A stretch of DNA of 64,000 nt from contig CAJJDP010000004.1 in assembly GCA_905182995.1 (NCBI GenBank), positions 900,497 through 964,496 of the forward strand. Direction: 5' to 3'. Position numbers and translations under genes: made by a program. Under the pieces are notes generated by a model that searched no databases, was not told where the DNA came from, and was given only the letters and a program-made list of their open reading frames with translations. Position 1 is the stretch's first letter; every line of letters begins with the position of its first letter. Below, one piece after another: positions 62,375 to 64,000 of this stretch. This DNA comes from Paramecium octaurelia. Taxonomy: Eukaryota > Ciliophora > Oligohymenophorea > Peniculida > Parameciidae.

Positions 62375-63764
62375 TTTGACTATTAGGTTGTTTGCATGGC
62401 GCTAGCTTTCCTATTTTTGTAATTAGAATTGAATATCTAAAAAAAAAAAAATGCTAAGTGTATTTTGTGATAGTATAAATAATGGATTTTTCACACTATC
62501 CCTGTACAATTGTTTTCCATAATCACAAATAGCATTCAATTTATTAATTTAATTAATATGAGTTTCCTTTTCTGACCTAGAAGTTTAATAAGCTTGTAAG
62601 TGCTGAATTCAAATAACTTTGATGCGCTTCTAAGGGGCTTGACAAGCTAAGTCTTTCGAAACAACATCCTCATTTTTTAAATCTCTTATTCCTTCCCTAA
62701 ATATATATATACATATACATTAAAAAGTATTATACAAATATTTTCTAAATATTTGTATAATACTTTATTATTGAATAAAATTTTATGAAATGGATTGGTT
62801 TTACAGACAATTTAAATTAGGAAAGAAGTTCTTGATTTAGTAGAAATTATTTTGAGCGTAACTTAAAAATTTTTGAGATAAAATACACATACATTTATGT
62901 AATATTATTAAATGTAATTAATTCTAAAATTTTATTGTCTAATAGGGTTAAACTCAAAGTTATAGAGATGATATTTTGTTAATTTTTAACATTATTTATT
63001 ATATGTTTATAACATCCAATCTTGAGTAATATTGTAATTTCATAATGAATTAATAAAATTGAACTAGTTGACTTATATCATCATTGTGTAGATAAGAAAT
63101 AATTTCTAATTTGGGCTAAGATTATAACTGTTACAAAAATATTATTGAAAGTAGCTACTTTGGATGTAATTCATATAGAGATTATTTAACATTATTGTTA
63201 GGGATGGATATAATTATGATCTCTAAATCTTATTAGAGGTTAGAATACTTATTGATGTTTAATATATCTTTTCAGTCCTTTATTATCTCTAATAATTTTA
63301 ATATCAATTGAAATTAATAAATAACAGGTTACGAAAATACTAATTTTTAAAATCATTCAATCCCAAAGTTTAGATATTAGTAAGTTAAATTTTATTTTTT
63401 AAATTCTTCAAATGTATCTTTCTGGTTATCTTTGTTATTAATTGTATCATTACCTTTTTCTAAACTAAATTTTACTAAAGTATTAATAATCTTTATTATG
63501 ACTAAACCTGTTTATTCTGTTTAAATTATAACTTTAATAGTGTATTGTATTAATAACCGTTGTTTCTAACATCTCAATATTAACAAATATTTAAAAGTAA
63601 TAAAAATACCAATTAATTGAAAAAGTTATAAAAAAATGATTAAAATTATAATTGTAATGTTTTTAATGAATATTCAAATTCACTTTTGCTTTTGTTTTAA
63701 GTCCTCTAAAAAGCAACTTCCTTTGGATTAAAACAATGGTTTTAAATCTTTCCCTTAATGATTA
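62375..63764. other. Very A+T-rich region without a gene
   Basis: About 1.4 kb with A and T runs, (AT)n near 62703 and the inverted repeat listed separately. I see no convincing gene on either strand. Confidence 0.55.
62724..62766. repeat. Perfect inverted repeat, 20-bp arms, 3-nt loop
   Basis: Bases 62724-62743 (start AAAGTATTATAC) are the exact reverse complement of 62747-62766, with TCT between. An RNA copy would fold into a 20-bp hairpin, and DNA could extrude a cruciform. The arms are A+T-rich but a perfect 20-bp match is unlikely by chance. Confidence 0.92.
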
Positions 63765-64000
63765 ATGAACTATCCTTATAGGATAAGTGTTCCTGATGCT
63801 TCAAATAAAGGATTCTAACATATTCTAAGTATTGTACAATAAGGATTAACTAAATAATAATAAAGATTAAATACCATATGGCAATAAAGAGCTATTTTGA
63901 AGAGGTATGTTGAACTAGTCAAGCAAATCTTTATAGCTACCATCTGATTGGAGTATTTCCTTTGATGTTTTTACATTCCAAAGTCGGATAGAGTTATCAT
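63765..64000 (+). CDS. Start of a gene running off the window (partial)
   Basis: From ATG 63765 the frame reads MNYPYRISVPDASNKGF, a Gln-rich helix (IVQQGLTKQQQRLNTIW) and, after a 32-nt intron (63905-63936), SYHLIGVFPLMFLHSK to the window end. Without the intron a TGA follows at once. An alternative with a 19-nt intron at 63918-63936 is also open. The hydrophobic LIGVFPLMFL may be a membrane segment or β-strand. Too short to name. Confidence 0.5.

Overview
The window looks like macronuclear DNA of a Paramecium-type ciliate. It is about three quarters A+T. Long conserved proteins read through TAA and TAG (as Gln) and end only at TGA. Genes sit tens of bases apart and are cut by tiny introns of about 19-34 nt (GTA...TAG). 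Because of this code, standard-code open reading frames are mostly fragments of the real genes. I rebuilt the models by hand with TGA as the only stop, removing short introns. For nearly every model the intron lengths bring the coding length to an exact multiple of three.

Layout. 1-8016 (minus): a partial coiled-coil protein, an OFD1-like basal-body protein, a hypothetical protein and a centrin. 8108-20691: a DD-carboxypeptidase-like S11 enzyme (+), a ULK-like kinase (+), a coiled-coil protein (-), an SPX-EXS phosphate exporter (+), a CCDC77-like protein (+), a hypothetical protein (+) and an AGC kinase (-). 20692-23670: no confident gene, but a 1312-bp unit is present twice around a single n. 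23671-34831: a hypothetical protein, an ankyrin-anoctamin fusion, an AMPK-like kinase and a small protein (all -), then a histidine phosphatase (+) and a Na+/H+ exchanger (-). 35007-49246 (+): a second ULK-like kinase, ASF1, a PWWP/TFIIS-like protein, a GBP-like GTPase with a very long coiled coil, a hypothetical protein and dynactin p150-like. 49299-57647: small hypotheticals, a free-methionine-sulfoxide reductase, a disrupted coding-like block, a uridine-kinase-like protein with an odd P-loop, a START-like protein and a protein with one frame break. 58090-61273 (-): a 1053-aa coiled-coil protein. The last 2.7 kb is sparse and ends in the start of a new gene.

Many products fit ciliate cell biology: basal body and cilium (OFD1, centrin, CCDC77, dynactin), signalling kinases, phosphate and proton transport, and chromatin (ASF1, PWWP protein). 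I saw no rRNA, tRNA, CRISPR array or recognisable transposase. The items most worth following up are the ankyrin-anoctamin fusion, the bacterial-type S11 enzyme without a signal peptide, the GTPase-coiled-coil fusion, the uridine-kinase paralogue whose P-loop reads GKA, and the tandem duplication that may be an assembly artefact. All identities come from reading sequence by eye and memory of families; no database search was run.
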